A stretch of 64,000 nt of DNA from Hyphomicrobiaceae bacterium (GCA_021324465.1 JAJPJB010000071.1:1-64000); one strand, 5' to 3'. Positions 28,894-38,449 are shown, counted from the first letter of the stretch. Made by a program: numbers and translations. The notes: a model not told the origin generated them from the letters alone.

Positions 28894-29139
28894 ATGGGCT
28901 TCATTATTTGGCTGATTGTAGGTGCCATCGCCGGATGGCTGGCCGGGATGGTGGTCAAAGGCGGCGGCTTCGGCCTGATCGGCGACATCGTTGTCGGCAT
29001 TGTCGGCGGTTTCATCGCCGGCTGGTTGCTGCCGCGAATCGGCATTGAGATCGGCGGCGACTTCATCAGCGACATCATCAACGCGTTTATCGGCGCAGTG
29101 ATCCTGTTGCTGATCGTCAGATTGATCAAACGCAAGTGA
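28894..29139 (+). CDS. GlsB/YeaQ/YmgE-family small membrane protein
   Basis: The 81-residue protein starts at the ATG at 28894, which is preceded by GGGGGAGAGG; a longer frame from 28792 lacks a start signal. Three hydrophobic Gly-rich segments follow: GFIIWLIVGAIAGWLAGMVV, LIGDIVVGIVGGFIAGWLLP and a C-terminal FIGAVILLLIVRLI ending in KRK. The GxxxG-rich repeats are the mark of the transglycosylase-associated (GlsB) family linked to stress response. A strong hairpin follows the stop codon. Confidence 0.9.
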   Translation: MGFIIWLIVGAIAGWLAGMVVKGGGFGLIGDIVVGIVGGFIAGWLLPRIGIEIGGDFISDIINAFIGAVILLLIVRLIKRK

Positions 29140-29140
29140 G

Positions 29141-29163
29141 CCGTGCTGCGCCGCGCAGCACGG
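29141..29163 (+). terminator. Hairpin terminator after the GlsB-type gene
   Basis: CCGTGCTGCG and CGCAGCACGG form a perfect 10-bp stem with a three-base loop, starting two bases after the stop codon. It is followed by GCGGTTTAAGGGTTTTT, a broken T-rich tract. This is a plausible intrinsic terminator, though the T-run is displaced. Confidence 0.55.
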
Positions 29164-29204
29164 GCGGTTTAAGGGTTTTTCAAGCTCGCCGAGCCTAGCT
29201 TCGC

Positions 29205-30440
29205 TTGAACGTCCAGCGAGGCTTGGCGGCGGTGGTTTTTGATTTGACATCTCCCGGGCCAAGCGGCGGCCCCAAGCTGGCGCGGCCGGTCGAGCGGTTC
29301 GGCTTCGCCCTCGCCTTCGCCTCTGCGGTCTATCTGGTTGCTTCGTTCATTCAAGGCTCATGGTTTGTCGCCGCCGACGGCAGCGGCGTGCCGACCGATT
29401 TTGTGAATGTCTGGGCTGCCGGTCATCTGGCGCTCGCCGGCCGGGCCGCCTCCGCCTATGACTGGCCCGTGCATAAAGCGGTCGAGGTCGGCGCGGTCGG
29501 TCATGCTTTCGACGGCTATTTTGGTTGGCATTATCCGCCGACATTTTTGTTTGTTGCAGCGGCGCTGTCGCTGCTGCCTTATACGACCGCCTTTATCGTC
29601 TGGGCCTTTGGCACCTTTCCCGCCTATCTGATCGTGATTCGCGCCATCATCGGCGAACGCATTGGCTATCTGCTGGCCGCTGCCTTTCCGGCCGTGCTGG
29701 CAAATTTCATCGCCGGTCAAAACGGATTTTTGAGCGCCGCTCTCGTCGGCGGCACCCTTCTTTTGCTCGATCGGCGGCCCATTGCCGCCGGCGTGCTGCT
29801 GGGGCTTCTAACCTACAAGCCGCATCTCGGCCTGCTGTTTCCGATCGCACTGATCGCGAGCGGACGCTGGCGCGTCTTTCTCACGGCTGCGACGGCTGCC
29901 GCCGCAATGGCGGTTGCATCATGGCTCCTCTTCGGCAACGCCGCCTGGCAGGCCTTCTTCGCCAATATCGGTCACACCTCGCAGGCCTTTCTGTCGGACG
30001 GCTTTGCCGACTGGGCCAAGCTGCAGACAGTGTTCGGCCTCACCCGCACACTCGGCGGCAGCGAGGCTTTGGCCTGGACGCTGCAGGGTGTCCTCGCGCT
30101 GGTCGCGGCCGCGCTGATCGCTGCGCTCTGGCGCAGCCGCGCTGCCGACGAGATCAAGGCCGCCGCGCTTGCGACGGCGGCGCTGCTGGCAACGCCTTAT
30201 CTCTACACCTATGACCTCGTGGTAATGGCGGTGCCGCTCGCCTTCCTGTTTCGCCTCGGGCTCAGGCGCGGATTTCTGCTGCTCGAGGAGGCCGGGATCG
30301 GCTTCGCCTCACTCTTGGTGCTGATCTTTCCATTTGTGAAGGCGCCGGTCGGATTTTTGGCTCTGTTGGCCGTGGCGGGACTGATTGCGCGCAGGGCGCT
30401 TGCGCCGAGGCCTCAAGCGCGCGCCGTGGCTGCATCGTAA
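29205..30440 (+). CDS. GT87-type (DUF2029) polytopic glycosyltransferase-like protein
   Basis: This 411-residue integral membrane protein has about ten membrane helices. The first periplasmic loop contains GVPTDFVNVWAAGHLALAGR, where the acidic Asp corresponds to the conserved D of GT-C mannosyltransferase-like folds, and then FDGYFGWHYPPTFLFVAAAL. A later TYKPHLGLLFPIALIASGRW motif is typical of the family. It probably transfers a polyprenyl-phosphate-linked sugar at the outer face of the inner membrane; acceptor unknown. The first codon is TTG at 29205 without a strong ribosome binding site, so the start is uncertain by some residues. Confidence 0.85.
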   Translation: MNVQRGLAAVVFDLTSPGPSGGPKLARPVERFGFALAFASAVYLVASFIQGSWFVAADGSGVPTDFVNVWAAGHLALAGRAASAYDWPVHKAVEVGAVGHAFDGYFGWHYPPTFLFVAAALSLLPYTTAFIVWAFGTFPAYLIVIRAIIGERIGYLLAAAFPAVLANFIAGQNGFLSAALVGGTLLLLDRRPIAAGVLLGLLTYKPHLGLLFPIALIASGRWRVFLTAATAAAAMAVASWLLFGNAAWQAFFANIGHTSQAFLSDGFADWAKLQTVFGLTRTLGGSEALAWTLQGVLALVAAALIAALWRSRAADEIKAAALATAALLATPYLYTYDLVVMAVPLAFLFRLGLRRGFLLLEEAGIGFASLLVLIFPFVKAPVGFLALLAVAGLIARRALAPRPQARAVAAS

Positions 30441-30584
30441 ACCCGCATAGCCGCACTGGTCGGCTGCAGGCCGGCGCACCAATCGCCTTACACACGCCCC
30501 ATCTATCTCTCTGTTGCATTGCAACAAAAAGCGCGTCACAGTGTTGTCGTCGGAGAGCGTGCAACATCAAGACGCGGCCAGCCC

Positions 30585-32568
30585 GTGCCCGATAAACCGT
30601 GGATTTTCCGCACCTATGCGGGGCATTCAACCGCCGCCGCGTCGAACGCGCTTTACCGCAAAAATCTGAGCAAGGGGCAGACCGGCCTGTCGGTCGCTTT
30701 CGATCTACCGACCCAGACCGGCTATGACAGCGATCACCCGCTCGCCAAAGGCGAGGTCGGCAAAGTCGGCGTGCCGATTTGCCATATCGGCGATATGCGC
30801 ACCTTGTTCGACGGCATCCCGCTCGGCGCGATGAACACGTCGATGACCATCAATGCCACCGCGGCGTGGCTGCTCGCGCTCTATGTCGCGCTTGCCGACG
30901 AGCAAGGCGCGCCGCGCGCAGAGCTGCAAGGCACGACACAGAACGACATCATCAAAGAATATCTGTCGCGCGGCACTTACGTGTTTCCACCGGCGCCGTC
31001 GATGCGGCTGACCAAGGATGTGATCCTGTTCACGACCAAGGAAATGCCGAAATGGAATCCGATGAATGTCTGCTCCTATCACCTGCAGGAGGCCGGCGCG
31101 ACGCCGGTACAGGAGCTGGCCTTTGCCCTTGCCACCGCGATCGGCGTGCTCGACGCGGTGAAAGCGTCAGGTCAATGCGCGGACGAAGAGTTCGGCGACG
31201 TGGTGGGGCGCATCTCCTTCTTCGTCAATGCGGGCCTGCGCTTCATCACCGAAGTCTGCAAGATGCGCGCCTTCACCGAACTGTGACGAGATCACGCGCG
31301 AGCGCTATGGCGTGAAGGACCCCAAGCAGCGCCTGTTCCGCTACGGCGTGCAGGTAAATTCGCTCGGGCTGACCGAGCAGCAGCCGGAGAACAATGTCGC
31401 GCGCATCCTGCTCGAGATGCTGGCGGTGACGCTGTCGAAGGATGCGCGCGCCCGCGCGGTGCAACTGCCGGCCTGGAACGAGGCGCTCGGCCTGCCGCGG
31501 CCCTGGGACCAGCAATGGTCGCTGCGCATGCAGCAGATCCTGGCTTACGAGACCGACCTCTTGGACTATGACGACATCTTCGCCGGTTCGCCGGTGATCG
31601 CCGCCAAGGTCGCCGAACTGAAGGCGGCAGCCAGGGAAGAGCTCGCGCATATCGAGGCGATGGGCGGCACCGTGGCCGCGGTCGAGGCGGGCTATATGAA
31701 GCAGCGGCTCGTTGAATCGAACTCACGGCGGGTGGAAGCGATCGAGCGCGGCGAGCAGACCGTCATTGGGGTCAACCGGTTCGTGGAAACCGAGCCTTCG
31801 CCGCTCGCCGATGCCGCAGAGGCGGTGCTCACTGTCGCCGAAGAAGCCGAAACAGATCAGGTGGGGCGACTCAAGGCCTGGCGCGCCGCGCGCGACGACA
31901 AAGCTGTCGCAACGTCCCTCGAGAATTTACGAGCGGCCGCCGCAAGCGGCGCCAATATCATGCCGCCGTCGATTGCCTGCGCCAAGGCCGGCGTAACCAC
32001 CGGCGAATGGGCCTTTGCCCTGCGCGCGACCTTTGGCGAATACCGCGCGCCGACCGGCGTCGGCAGCGGCATGCGTAACGACGCCGAAGGGCTCGATGAC
32101 ATTCGCGCCGAGGTCGATCGCGTGTCGAAAAAGGTCGGCCGGAGGTTGAAATTTCTGGTCGGCAAGCCCGGACTCGACGGTCATTCCAACGGGGCCGAGC
32201 AGATCGCCGCGCGCGCCCGCGATGCCGGCATGGACGTGGTCTATGACGGCATCCGCCTCACCGCCGAAGCCATCGCCGCTGCGGCGGCAGAGAAGAACGT
32301 GCATGTGGTCGGGCTGTCGATCCTGTCGGGCTCGCACATGCCGCTGGTGCGGGAGGTCATCGCGCGCATGAAGGAAGCGGGCCTCGACGACGTGCCGGTG
32401 GTGGTCGGCGGCATCATTCCGCCGCACGATGCAAGCGCCCTGAAAGCGGCAGGCGTCGCGGAGGTCTATACGCCGAAAGATTTCGCGCTTAATCGCATCA
32501 TGAGCGACCTCTGCCGCATCGTCGAACATGCGGCGGACGCCAAGGAGCCGGCCGACGCGGCCGAGTGA
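30585..32568 (+). pseudogene. ecm: Ethylmalonyl-CoA mutase, frame interrupted as written
   Basis: Ecm rearranges ethylmalonyl-CoA to methylsuccinyl-CoA with adenosylcobalamin. The first part (GTG start at 30585, ending at TGA 31284-31286) carries the substrate domain from PWIFRTYAGHS through GQTGLSVAFDLPTQTGYD and GAMNTSMTINATAAWLLALY to EVCKMRAFTEL. The second part resumes one base later as DEITRERYGVKDPKQRLFRY and continues to the B12-binding domain, with the cobalamin motif DGHSNG and GLSILSGSHMPLVREVI. Together they make about 661 residues, the full expected length. Family members read FTELWDEI at the junction; here CTGTGACGAG lacks two bases relative to a Trp-Asp reading. This is a true lesion, an assembly error, or a programmed +1 shift; all other conserved features are intact. 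Confidence 0.9.
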
Positions 32569-32632
32569 TCAATTCGCGTCCATCCGCAAACCGCGCGGCG
32601 GCTTACCCGACTCCATGCTTGCAGCGACAGGA

Positions 32633-34009
32633 TTATGGATTGCGAGTTCGTGCGTCGCGCGGCCCGGCATGACGCATCACCGCCGCGATCGCCTTGCTCA
32701 GCGCGCTGGGGCTCAACGGCTTGCGCAGATATGCGTTCATGCCGGCGGCCCGCGCGGCATCTTCGTCGCCCGGTTCGGTACGGCCCGATACGCCGATGAT
32801 CGGCGTTGCCGCGACGGCGCCGGGCAGCGCACGAATGCGCCGCGTCGCTTCGAGCCCGTCGCTGCCGGACAGCATGACGTCCATGAGCACGGCGTCATAG
32901 CCGCGCTCAACCGCGTCGACCGCATGCTCGCCGGACACGGCAAAATCGGCGTGATGACCGAGCTCGGTGACAATCGTGTTGAGGATGACGCGGCCGTAAG
33001 GATTGTCTTCAACGCAGAGAATCTTCAGGCCGCGCGGCGCAGGCACCTGCGTCGGCGCGGCCGTCTCGGTGTCACTGCGCGCTATCGGCAGCACGGCCGT
33101 GAAAGTGAAGCGTGAGCCGCGGCCCGGCGTCGAGGTGACGGTCAGATCGCCGCCCATCAGCTTGGCGAGCATCTTGACGATCGACAAGCCGAGTCCCGCG
33201 CCGCCATAGCGGCGCGCGATCTCGGCGCTTCCTTGCGAGAACGGACGGAACAGCCGCTTGACCTCGGCGCGCGAAAGCCCGATGCCGCTGTCGGCGACTG
33301 AAAAGACAAGCTCCACACGACCGCCGCGGCCGACAGGCTTTGCTCGCACATCGAGCCGTACGGCCCCTCGCTCGGTGAACTTCACAGCATTGTCGATCAG
33401 GTTCTCCAGCGCCGCCCGCAGCCGCACTGAGTCGCCGACCACGCTGTCGGGCAAGTTCCCCGCGATGGCCGTCTCGACGGCGAGCGCCTTGCTCTGCGCG
33501 CGCGCGCGTAGAATTTCCACCAGCGCGTCCATGAGGTGCCGCGGCCGAAATGGGGTCTGCTGCAAGGTGAGCGAGCCCTTGCCGGCTTTGGCCGAGTCGA
33601 TAATCAGCGTAGTCAGCGCGGCGAGGTGCTCGGCGCCCGCTCTCACGCCGGCCGCCCAGCGCCGCTCGCGCTCCTCGAGATTGGAACTCGCCAGCAATTC
33701 GCCGAGCGCCAAAATGCCGGTCAGCGTGGTGCGAATGTCATGGGCGAAGATGGCGAGCGCCGTATCGTTTGCGCCCTCGCTTGTCTTGTGCGCCCGCCTG
33801 GCGACGCGGGACTTTGCCCGCGCCCGTGCCGGAAGCCTGCGCCGGCCGCGCAGAGCTCTTGTCGACGAGCTTTGTTTGCTTGTGGATCGCGCCATGGATC
33901 GTGCAATGGCGCCCCCGGCGCCAAGCCTTGGTGCGGCATGCATTGAGGCTGTCCCGTCAGCCGGCCGCGCCGCTGGCATGCCTTCCTGAATCTCGGCCCA
34001 CCATGGCAC
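32633..34009 (-). CDS. Soluble hybrid histidine kinase with C-terminal receiver domain
   Basis: The 458-residue protein has a basic, low-complexity N terminus (residues 1-80) and no membrane segment. The dimerisation box reads LAIFAHDIRTTLTGILALGE with the phospho-accepting His90. The ATPase part has N (ENLIDNAVKFTERG), G1 (VADSGIGLS), F (FRPFSQG) and G2 (GGAGLGLSIVK) boxes. A receiver domain follows from about residue 330 (LKILCVEDNPYGRVILNTI, YDAVLMDVMLSG with the phospho-Asp, and YLRKPLSPSAL with the Lys). The start is uncertain (34009, 33943 or 33895). No sensor domain or cognate regulator is encoded nearby. Confidence 0.92.
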   Translation of the reverse strand: MPWWAEIQEGMPAARPADGTASMHAAPRLGAGGAIARSMARSTSKQSSSTRALRGRRRLPARARAKSRVARRAHKTSEGANDTALAIFAHDIRTTLTGILALGELLASSNLEERERRWAAGVRAGAEHLAALTTLIIDSAKAGKGSLTLQQTPFRPRHLMDALVEILRARAQSKALAVETAIAGNLPDSVVGDSVRLRAALENLIDNAVKFTERGAVRLDVRAKPVGRGGRVELVFSVADSGIGLSRAEVKRLFRPFSQGSAEIARRYGGAGLGLSIVKMLAKLMGGDLTVTSTPGRGSRFTFTAVLPIARSDTETAAPTQVPAPRGLKILCVEDNPYGRVILNTIVTELGHHADFAVSGEHAVDAVERGYDAVLMDVMLSGSDGLEATRRIRALPGAVAATPIIGVSGRTEPGDEDAARAAGMNAYLRKPLSPSALSKAIAAVMRHAGPRDARTRNP

Positions 34010-34072
34010 GGCTGCTGGCGGAACAAAACATGCCGGCCATGATGTCCTCAGCGGGCGAGCTTCGACTTTGGT

Positions 34073-34948
34073 TTAGCGACCGAGCCCGACCATGCGCCGG
34101 ATATCGCGTGGCGTGGCGCCTTTGGCGCGCAATTCGCGTAAGCCGGTGGCCTGTGTCGATTTCGACAATTTGCGGCCTTCCTCGTCCAGGATGAGCTTGT
34201 GGTGGTGATAGGTCGGTTCCGGCAGACCGAGCAGCGCTTGTAGCAGGCGGTGAACGCTGGTCGACCAGAACAGGTCGACCCCGCGCACCACATCGGTCAC
34301 GCCCTGCAAGGCATCATCGACCACGGCGGCGAGGTGATAGCTCGTCGGCATATCCTTGCGCGCCAGGACGACGTCGCCCCAGCGCTGCGGCGCCGCGGTG
34401 ATGGTACCCGACTGGCCCTGCGGCCCGGCGCCGGTCTCGGCCCAGGTAAGGGGGCCGGCGCGCGCCATCGCCGCGTCCATCGCCAGGCGCAGGGCGAACG
34501 GCTCGCCGGCATCGCGGCGCCGCCTGCGTTCGGCCGCCGACAACCGGCGGGCGCGGCACGGATAGATCGGCACGCCGTCCGGATCGCGCGGCCAGCCGCC
34601 ATGGCGATCGAGATCGGCGACCATGGCGGCAATCTCGGCCCGGCTCTCGAAGCTCGGATAAAGCAGGCCTTGCGCTTCGAGCTTGCCGATGGCCGCCGCG
34701 TAATCGGCAAAGTGCTCGCTCTGGCGCCGCACCGGTTCTTGCCACGAAATGCCGAGCCAGCGCAGGTCCTCGTAGATCGCCTCCTCAAATTCTGGCCGGC
34801 AGCGCGGGACATCGATGTCCTCGATGCGCAACAGCAAGCGGCCGCCGCGCTCGCGCGCCATGTCGTAATTGAGCAATGCGGAGTAGGCATGGCCCAAATG
34901 GAGATGACCATTAGGACTCGGTGCAAATCGCAGAATGCGGCTATACAT
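34073..34948 (-). CDS. gluQRS: Glutamyl-Q tRNA(Asp) synthetase
   Basis: GluQRS attaches glutamate to the queuosine base of tRNA-Asp. It is a truncated glutamyl-tRNA synthetase catalytic domain; 291 residues is the family's usual size. RFAPSPNGHLHLGHAYSALL contains the HIGH-type motif (HLGH) and KLSKSTQATGLRELR the KMSKS-type motif (KLSKS). The zinc-binding CxC pair of the Escherichia coli enzyme is not present (YPSFESRAEI in that place), although a single Cys remains in YPCRARRLS. There is no anticodon-binding domain. The gene is on its own strand unit with the kinase downstream. Confidence 0.93.
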   Translation of the reverse strand: MYSRILRFAPSPNGHLHLGHAYSALLNYDMARERGGRLLLRIEDIDVPRCRPEFEEAIYEDLRWLGISWQEPVRRQSEHFADYAAAIGKLEAQGLLYPSFESRAEIAAMVADLDRHGGWPRDPDGVPIYPCRARRLSAAERRRRRDAGEPFALRLAMDAAMARAGPLTWAETGAGPQGQSGTITAAPQRWGDVVLARKDMPTSYHLAAVVDDALQGVTDVVRGVDLFWSTSVHRLLQALLGLPEPTYHHHKLILDEEGRKLSKSTQATGLRELRAKGATPRDIRRMVGLGR

Positions 34949-35119
34949 CGATACTGCGCTTCTCGGTAGCGGCGGGCTTCACGCGGCGTTCCTGCAAGAT
35001 CGCAAGCATGCCGCTGGAAACGCGCCGTTCGAAGTGTGCCGTCAGACTTCCCGGACTTCAAATCCATCACATTCCAGCGCCAATATGACCGACATAACGA
35101 TCCGCAGGCCGGCGATGAC

Positions 35120-35920
35120 ATGCTGACCCACATTGGCACCGAAGCGGACCTCGATGCGGCAATCGAGGCGCTCACCCAAGCCGATCCGCGCTTCAACCCG
35201 CTCATCGCCCGGGCCGGACGGCCGCCGTTGCGGCGGCGGCCCGACGGCTTTACGGGTCTCGCCTCGACGGTCGTGGCACAGCAATTGTCGACCGCGAGCG
35301 CGAGCGCGATCTGGGGACGGCTGGCGGCCGCCTATGATCCGTTCGAGCCCGCCGCGATCATCCGGGCACGTCCGGCGCGTCTTGCCCGACTCGGCCTCTC
35401 GGCGGCAAAAATCAAGGCGCTGAAGGAAATCGCGCGCGCTGTCGCCAGCGGCAGGCTTGCGCTGACGACACTCGCCGGCATTCCCGCCGATGACGCGCAC
35501 GCGATGTTAACTGCCGTGCACGGCATTGGTCCGTGGACCGCCGACATTTATTTATTGGCGTGCCTCGGTCATGCCGATGCCTGGCCGGCCGGTGATCTTG
35601 CGCTGCAGGAGGCGGCGCGGCTTGCCTTCAGCTTGGGCGCGCGTCCGAGCGCCAAAGAAATGATTGCGCTTGCGGAAGGCTGGCGGCCGTTGCGCGCCGT
35701 GGCCGCCCGTGTGCTATGGACCTATTATCGCGCCATCAAGGGCCGCGAAGGCGCTCCGGCCCTGCCCAAAGCCGAGGCATCCGCCACGACGTCCGACTCC
35801 ACGCGCAAGCAATCCGCCAAATCAAACACCACAAGATCTTCAAAATCGCGATCGGCCAGGGCGCGATCAGCCGAGATCAGCATGCATATCAAACAAAACG
35901 GGAGACGCCATGCCCGCTGA
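35120..35920 (+). CDS. DNA-3-methyladenine glycosylase 2 (AlkA-like)
   Basis: The enzyme removes alkylated bases in base-excision repair. Residues from the ATG at 35120 make 266; an in-frame GTG at 35036 would add 28, and no start has a clear ribosome binding site. The core has GFTGLASTVVAQQLSTASAS (the helix before the active site), the helix-hairpin-helix LTAVHGIGPWTADIYLLACL, and PAGDLALQEAARLAF with the catalytic Asp. After residue about 210 the tail is Ser/Lys/Arg-rich and disordered (TRKQSAKSNTTRSSKSRSAR), an unusual basic extension. The stop overlaps the start of the esterase gene by 11 bases, so the two are co-transcribed. Confidence 0.9.
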   Translation: MLTHIGTEADLDAAIEALTQADPRFNPLIARAGRPPLRRRPDGFTGLASTVVAQQLSTASASAIWGRLAAAYDPFEPAAIIRARPARLARLGLSAAKIKALKEIARAVASGRLALTTLAGIPADDAHAMLTAVHGIGPWTADIYLLACLGHADAWPAGDLALQEAARLAFSLGARPSAKEMIALAEGWRPLRAVAARVLWTYYRAIKGREGAPALPKAEASATTSDSTRKQSAKSNTTRSSKSRSARARSAEISMHIKQNGRRHAR

Positions 35921-36584
35921 GCTCGACGGTCCGCGGCTCGCGCCGCGCTCCGGCCCCGCGCGGCAGCTCGTGGTATTTCTCCACGGCTACGGCGCGGATG
36001 GCAACGATCTGATCGAGATCGGCCGCGCCTGGCAGCAATATCTGCCGCAAGCCGCCTTCGCTTCGCCGCACGCGCCCGAGCCGTGCGGCCAGGCGCCGAT
36101 CGGCCGGCAATGGTTCGCGCTCACTTTCCGCGATCCGAACGAGCGTTGGGTCGGCGTCAACAAGGCCGCGCCTCAGCTCGAGCGCTTCCTTGTCGCCGAG
36201 CTTGGGCGGCATCAGCTGCCGGGCTCGGCTTTGGCGCTGGTCGGCTTCAGTCAGGGCACCATGATGTCGCTGCATGTCGGCCTGCGCCGCACGACGCGGC
36301 CTGCGGCAATCGTCGGCTATTCCGGGATCCTGGTCACGCCGCCCGACGGCAAGCTCGAAAGCTTTGCCGCCGAGGTGAAAACGCGGCCGCCGGTGCTGCT
36401 CGTGCACGGCGACCGCGACGACCTGATCCCGGCGCAGGCGCTGTTCCAGTCGGCCCAGGCGCTGGCCGCACTCGAAATCCCCGTTGAGTGGCATTTGTCG
36501 GCGGGCGTGGGCCACGGCATCGACGCGGAGGGGCTGCGCCATGGCGGCGAGTTTTTGGCGCGCCGTTTTGGTCAGCGCTTGTGA
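35910..36584 (+). CDS. Alpha/beta hydrolase of the phospholipase/carboxylesterase family
   Basis: This encodes 224 residues from the ATG at 35910, where GGGAG lies six bases upstream; the open frame begins earlier at 35664 but that part overlaps the glycosylase. VVFLHGYGADGNDLIEIGRA is the oxyanion-hole opening, VGFSQGTMMSLHVGL has the nucleophile Ser in GFSQG, LVHGDRDDLIP the Asp, and GVGHGIDAEGL the His. Family members hydrolyse short esters or lysophospholipids in the cytoplasm; the physiological substrate is unknown. Confidence 0.92.
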   Translation: MPAELDGPRLAPRSGPARQLVVFLHGYGADGNDLIEIGRAWQQYLPQAAFASPHAPEPCGQAPIGRQWFALTFRDPNERWVGVNKAAPQLERFLVAELGRHQLPGSALALVGFSQGTMMSLHVGLRRTTRPAAIVGYSGILVTPPDGKLESFAAEVKTRPPVLLVHGDRDDLIPAQALFQSAQALAALEIPVEWHLSAGVGHGIDAEGLRHGGEFLARRFGQRL

Positions 36585-36802
36585 TCGGCGCCCCCGGCTT
36601 TTGGTAAACAAAGGATTTCGGCCTGCTGGCGCCTTTTAGAATTGAAGAGCGCTGATTATTGCTGTGCGGGCACGGTGCGAAAACGTGCCACATCATGCCG
36701 AATGGTTGCCGGCTTTAACTCCAAGTCTCTGAATTGGGTAACAATCTCCTAGCAAATTCGGCCTAGAAGCTTGGCGTGGAGCCAAGCGCCAGGTCTGTGC
36801 CC

Positions 36803-38449
36803 ATGCCTACGACCATTTCTACGACCCTGTTTGCCATTCTTCGCGACAAATTCGGCAAGACACGTGTTCAGACCGGACCGGTACCGGGTCTCAACCGCAT
36901 TGCGGGCCTGCTCAGTGAATTCCGGCGCGATACGCGCGGCAATCTCGCGATCATCACCGCACTTGCCTGTGTTCCCATGATCGGCGCTGTGGGCTGTGTC
37001 ATCGATTATACCAATGCAAGCATGATCAAGACGAAGCTGCAGGCGGCTGCGGATGCAGCGACGCTTGCCACCGTCTCGGTCAGTTCGCCCGTCGTTGCCG
37101 CGGCCAAGCAGATGAGCGGCAACGGCGCGGTTTCGGGCGGATCGACCTATGCCACCGGCTTCTTCAACGCCAATTTGAGCCAGGCGCCGGAGAATACGGG
37201 CTATACGAGCCTGTCACCGAGCGCGACGGTCACAAAAAACGGCATGAAGCTTACCGCGACCGTTTCTTTCACGGCGCAGGTCCCGACCACGTTCATGGGT
37301 ATCATGGGCTTTAAGAACGTGGCGGTGTCGGGCACGTCGACGGCCAGCTATACGCTCGCCACTTACATCGACTTTTATTTGGCGCTCGACGTTTCGGGAT
37401 CGATGGGCATGCCCTCGACCTCCTCCGAGCAGTCGCGGCTGATGAGCGTCAACCCCGACAATTTCGGCAATTATCCGAGCGGCTGCACGTTCGCCTGCCA
37501 CTTCAAGGCACAGGGCGCGTGTAGTCAGAGCAATCAAGGCCAGACCTACGCGATCAACAATCCGCAGCCCGGGCAGCGCATGCCCAACAATCAGAGCTCG
37601 TATATTCCAAATCCCAGCCCCGGCGGCTATTGCCAGGGCTATACGATTTCGCGGCTGGGCACGACGACCCAGGTCATTAACGGGAAATCGGTCACGGTCG
37701 TGAACTGGGCCGCCAATCCGGGCGTGAGCTCCTGTTCGACGCCCGGCACCAACGCGTGCATCCAGTTGCGCCTCGATGCGGTCGGCTATGCAGTGACCCA
37801 ATTGCTGACGACCGCGGCCAACACCGAGGCGCAGACGGGAATCGCCAACCAATACCGGGTCGGGCTCTATCCGTTCATTCGCTATCTCTACGCCTATTAT
37901 CCGCTGACCACCAACCTGACATCGACTGGCTCGGGATCCATCAGCAACGCCGCCGCGCAGCTCGCCACGTTGCTGGACACCGGACAGAATTCCTCGCTCG
38001 GATCGGGCGGCACGCATTTCGAAAACGCCTTTACCGACTTGAACAATATCATCACCTCGGTTGGCACGGGCACCAGCCCGACCAACACGCTGCCCTATGT
38101 GTTTCTGGTGACCGACGGCTCGCAGGACAATCAAACCTATTGGAACGGCTCGTGGTCGGGCAGCAACCACGCCACGACGATCGATCCCACATACTGCACG
38201 ACGCTAAAAAATCGCGGGATCACGATCGCGGTCCTCTACATTCCTTACGTCAACATCAATCCGGTGAACTCAAGCTTCGCCAATGACGAGGACGATTACG
38301 CCAACTGGAACATTCCGAATATTCCCGGTGCCCTGCAGCAATGTGCTTCGCCGAACTTCTTCTATACGGCAAGCACGCCGACCGACATCAATAACGCGCT
38401 GAACGAGATGTTCCAGCAGGCGATCAGCACCGCGCATATCACAAACTAG
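36803..38449 (+). CDS. TadG-like protein with von Willebrand A domain
   Basis: The 548-residue protein (ATG 36803; an in-frame GTG at 36776 is possible) has an N-terminal TadE/TadG-type membrane anchor, RRDTRGNLAIITALACVPMI followed by GAVGCVIDYTNA, and then an extracytoplasmic part. A VWA domain starts at IDFYLALDVSGSMG, whose DxSxS motif is the metal-ion-dependent adhesion site; it is interrupted by a long insertion with cysteines and Asn/Pro/Gly-rich sequence before the later VWA strands (YVFLVTDGSQDNQ). The expected role is in Flp/Tad pilus assembly or adhesion. Two TadE-type genes lie on the opposite strand nearby, but the rest of a tad locus is not in the window. Confidence 0.88.
   Translation: MPTTISTTLFAILRDKFGKTRVQTGPVPGLNRIAGLLSEFRRDTRGNLAIITALACVPMIGAVGCVIDYTNASMIKTKLQAAADAATLATVSVSSPVVAAAKQMSGNGAVSGGSTYATGFFNANLSQAPENTGYTSLSPSATVTKNGMKLTATVSFTAQVPTTFMGIMGFKNVAVSGTSTASYTLATYIDFYLALDVSGSMGMPSTSSEQSRLMSVNPDNFGNYPSGCTFACHFKAQGACSQSNQGQTYAINNPQPGQRMPNNQSSYIPNPSPGGYCQGYTISRLGTTTQVINGKSVTVVNWAANPGVSSCSTPGTNACIQLRLDAVGYAVTQLLTTAANTEAQTGIANQYRVGLYPFIRYLYAYYPLTTNLTSTGSGSISNAAAQLATLLDTGQNSSLGSGGTHFENAFTDLNNIITSVGTGTSPTNTLPYVFLVTDGSQDNQTYWNGSWSGSNHATTIDPTYCTTLKNRGITIAVLYIPYVNINPVNSSFANDEDDYANWNIPNIPGALQQCASPNFFYTASTPTDINNALNEMFQQAISTAHITN

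Noticed and set aside
28894-30440. Operon of GlsB-like and GT87 genes
   Set aside because: A strong hairpin directly after the GlsB stop codon and the 65-base gap make separate transcription more likely.
32528-33115. Plus-strand frame overlapping the end of ecm and the kinase gene
   Set aside because: No motif; it is the antisense shadow of the receiver domain.
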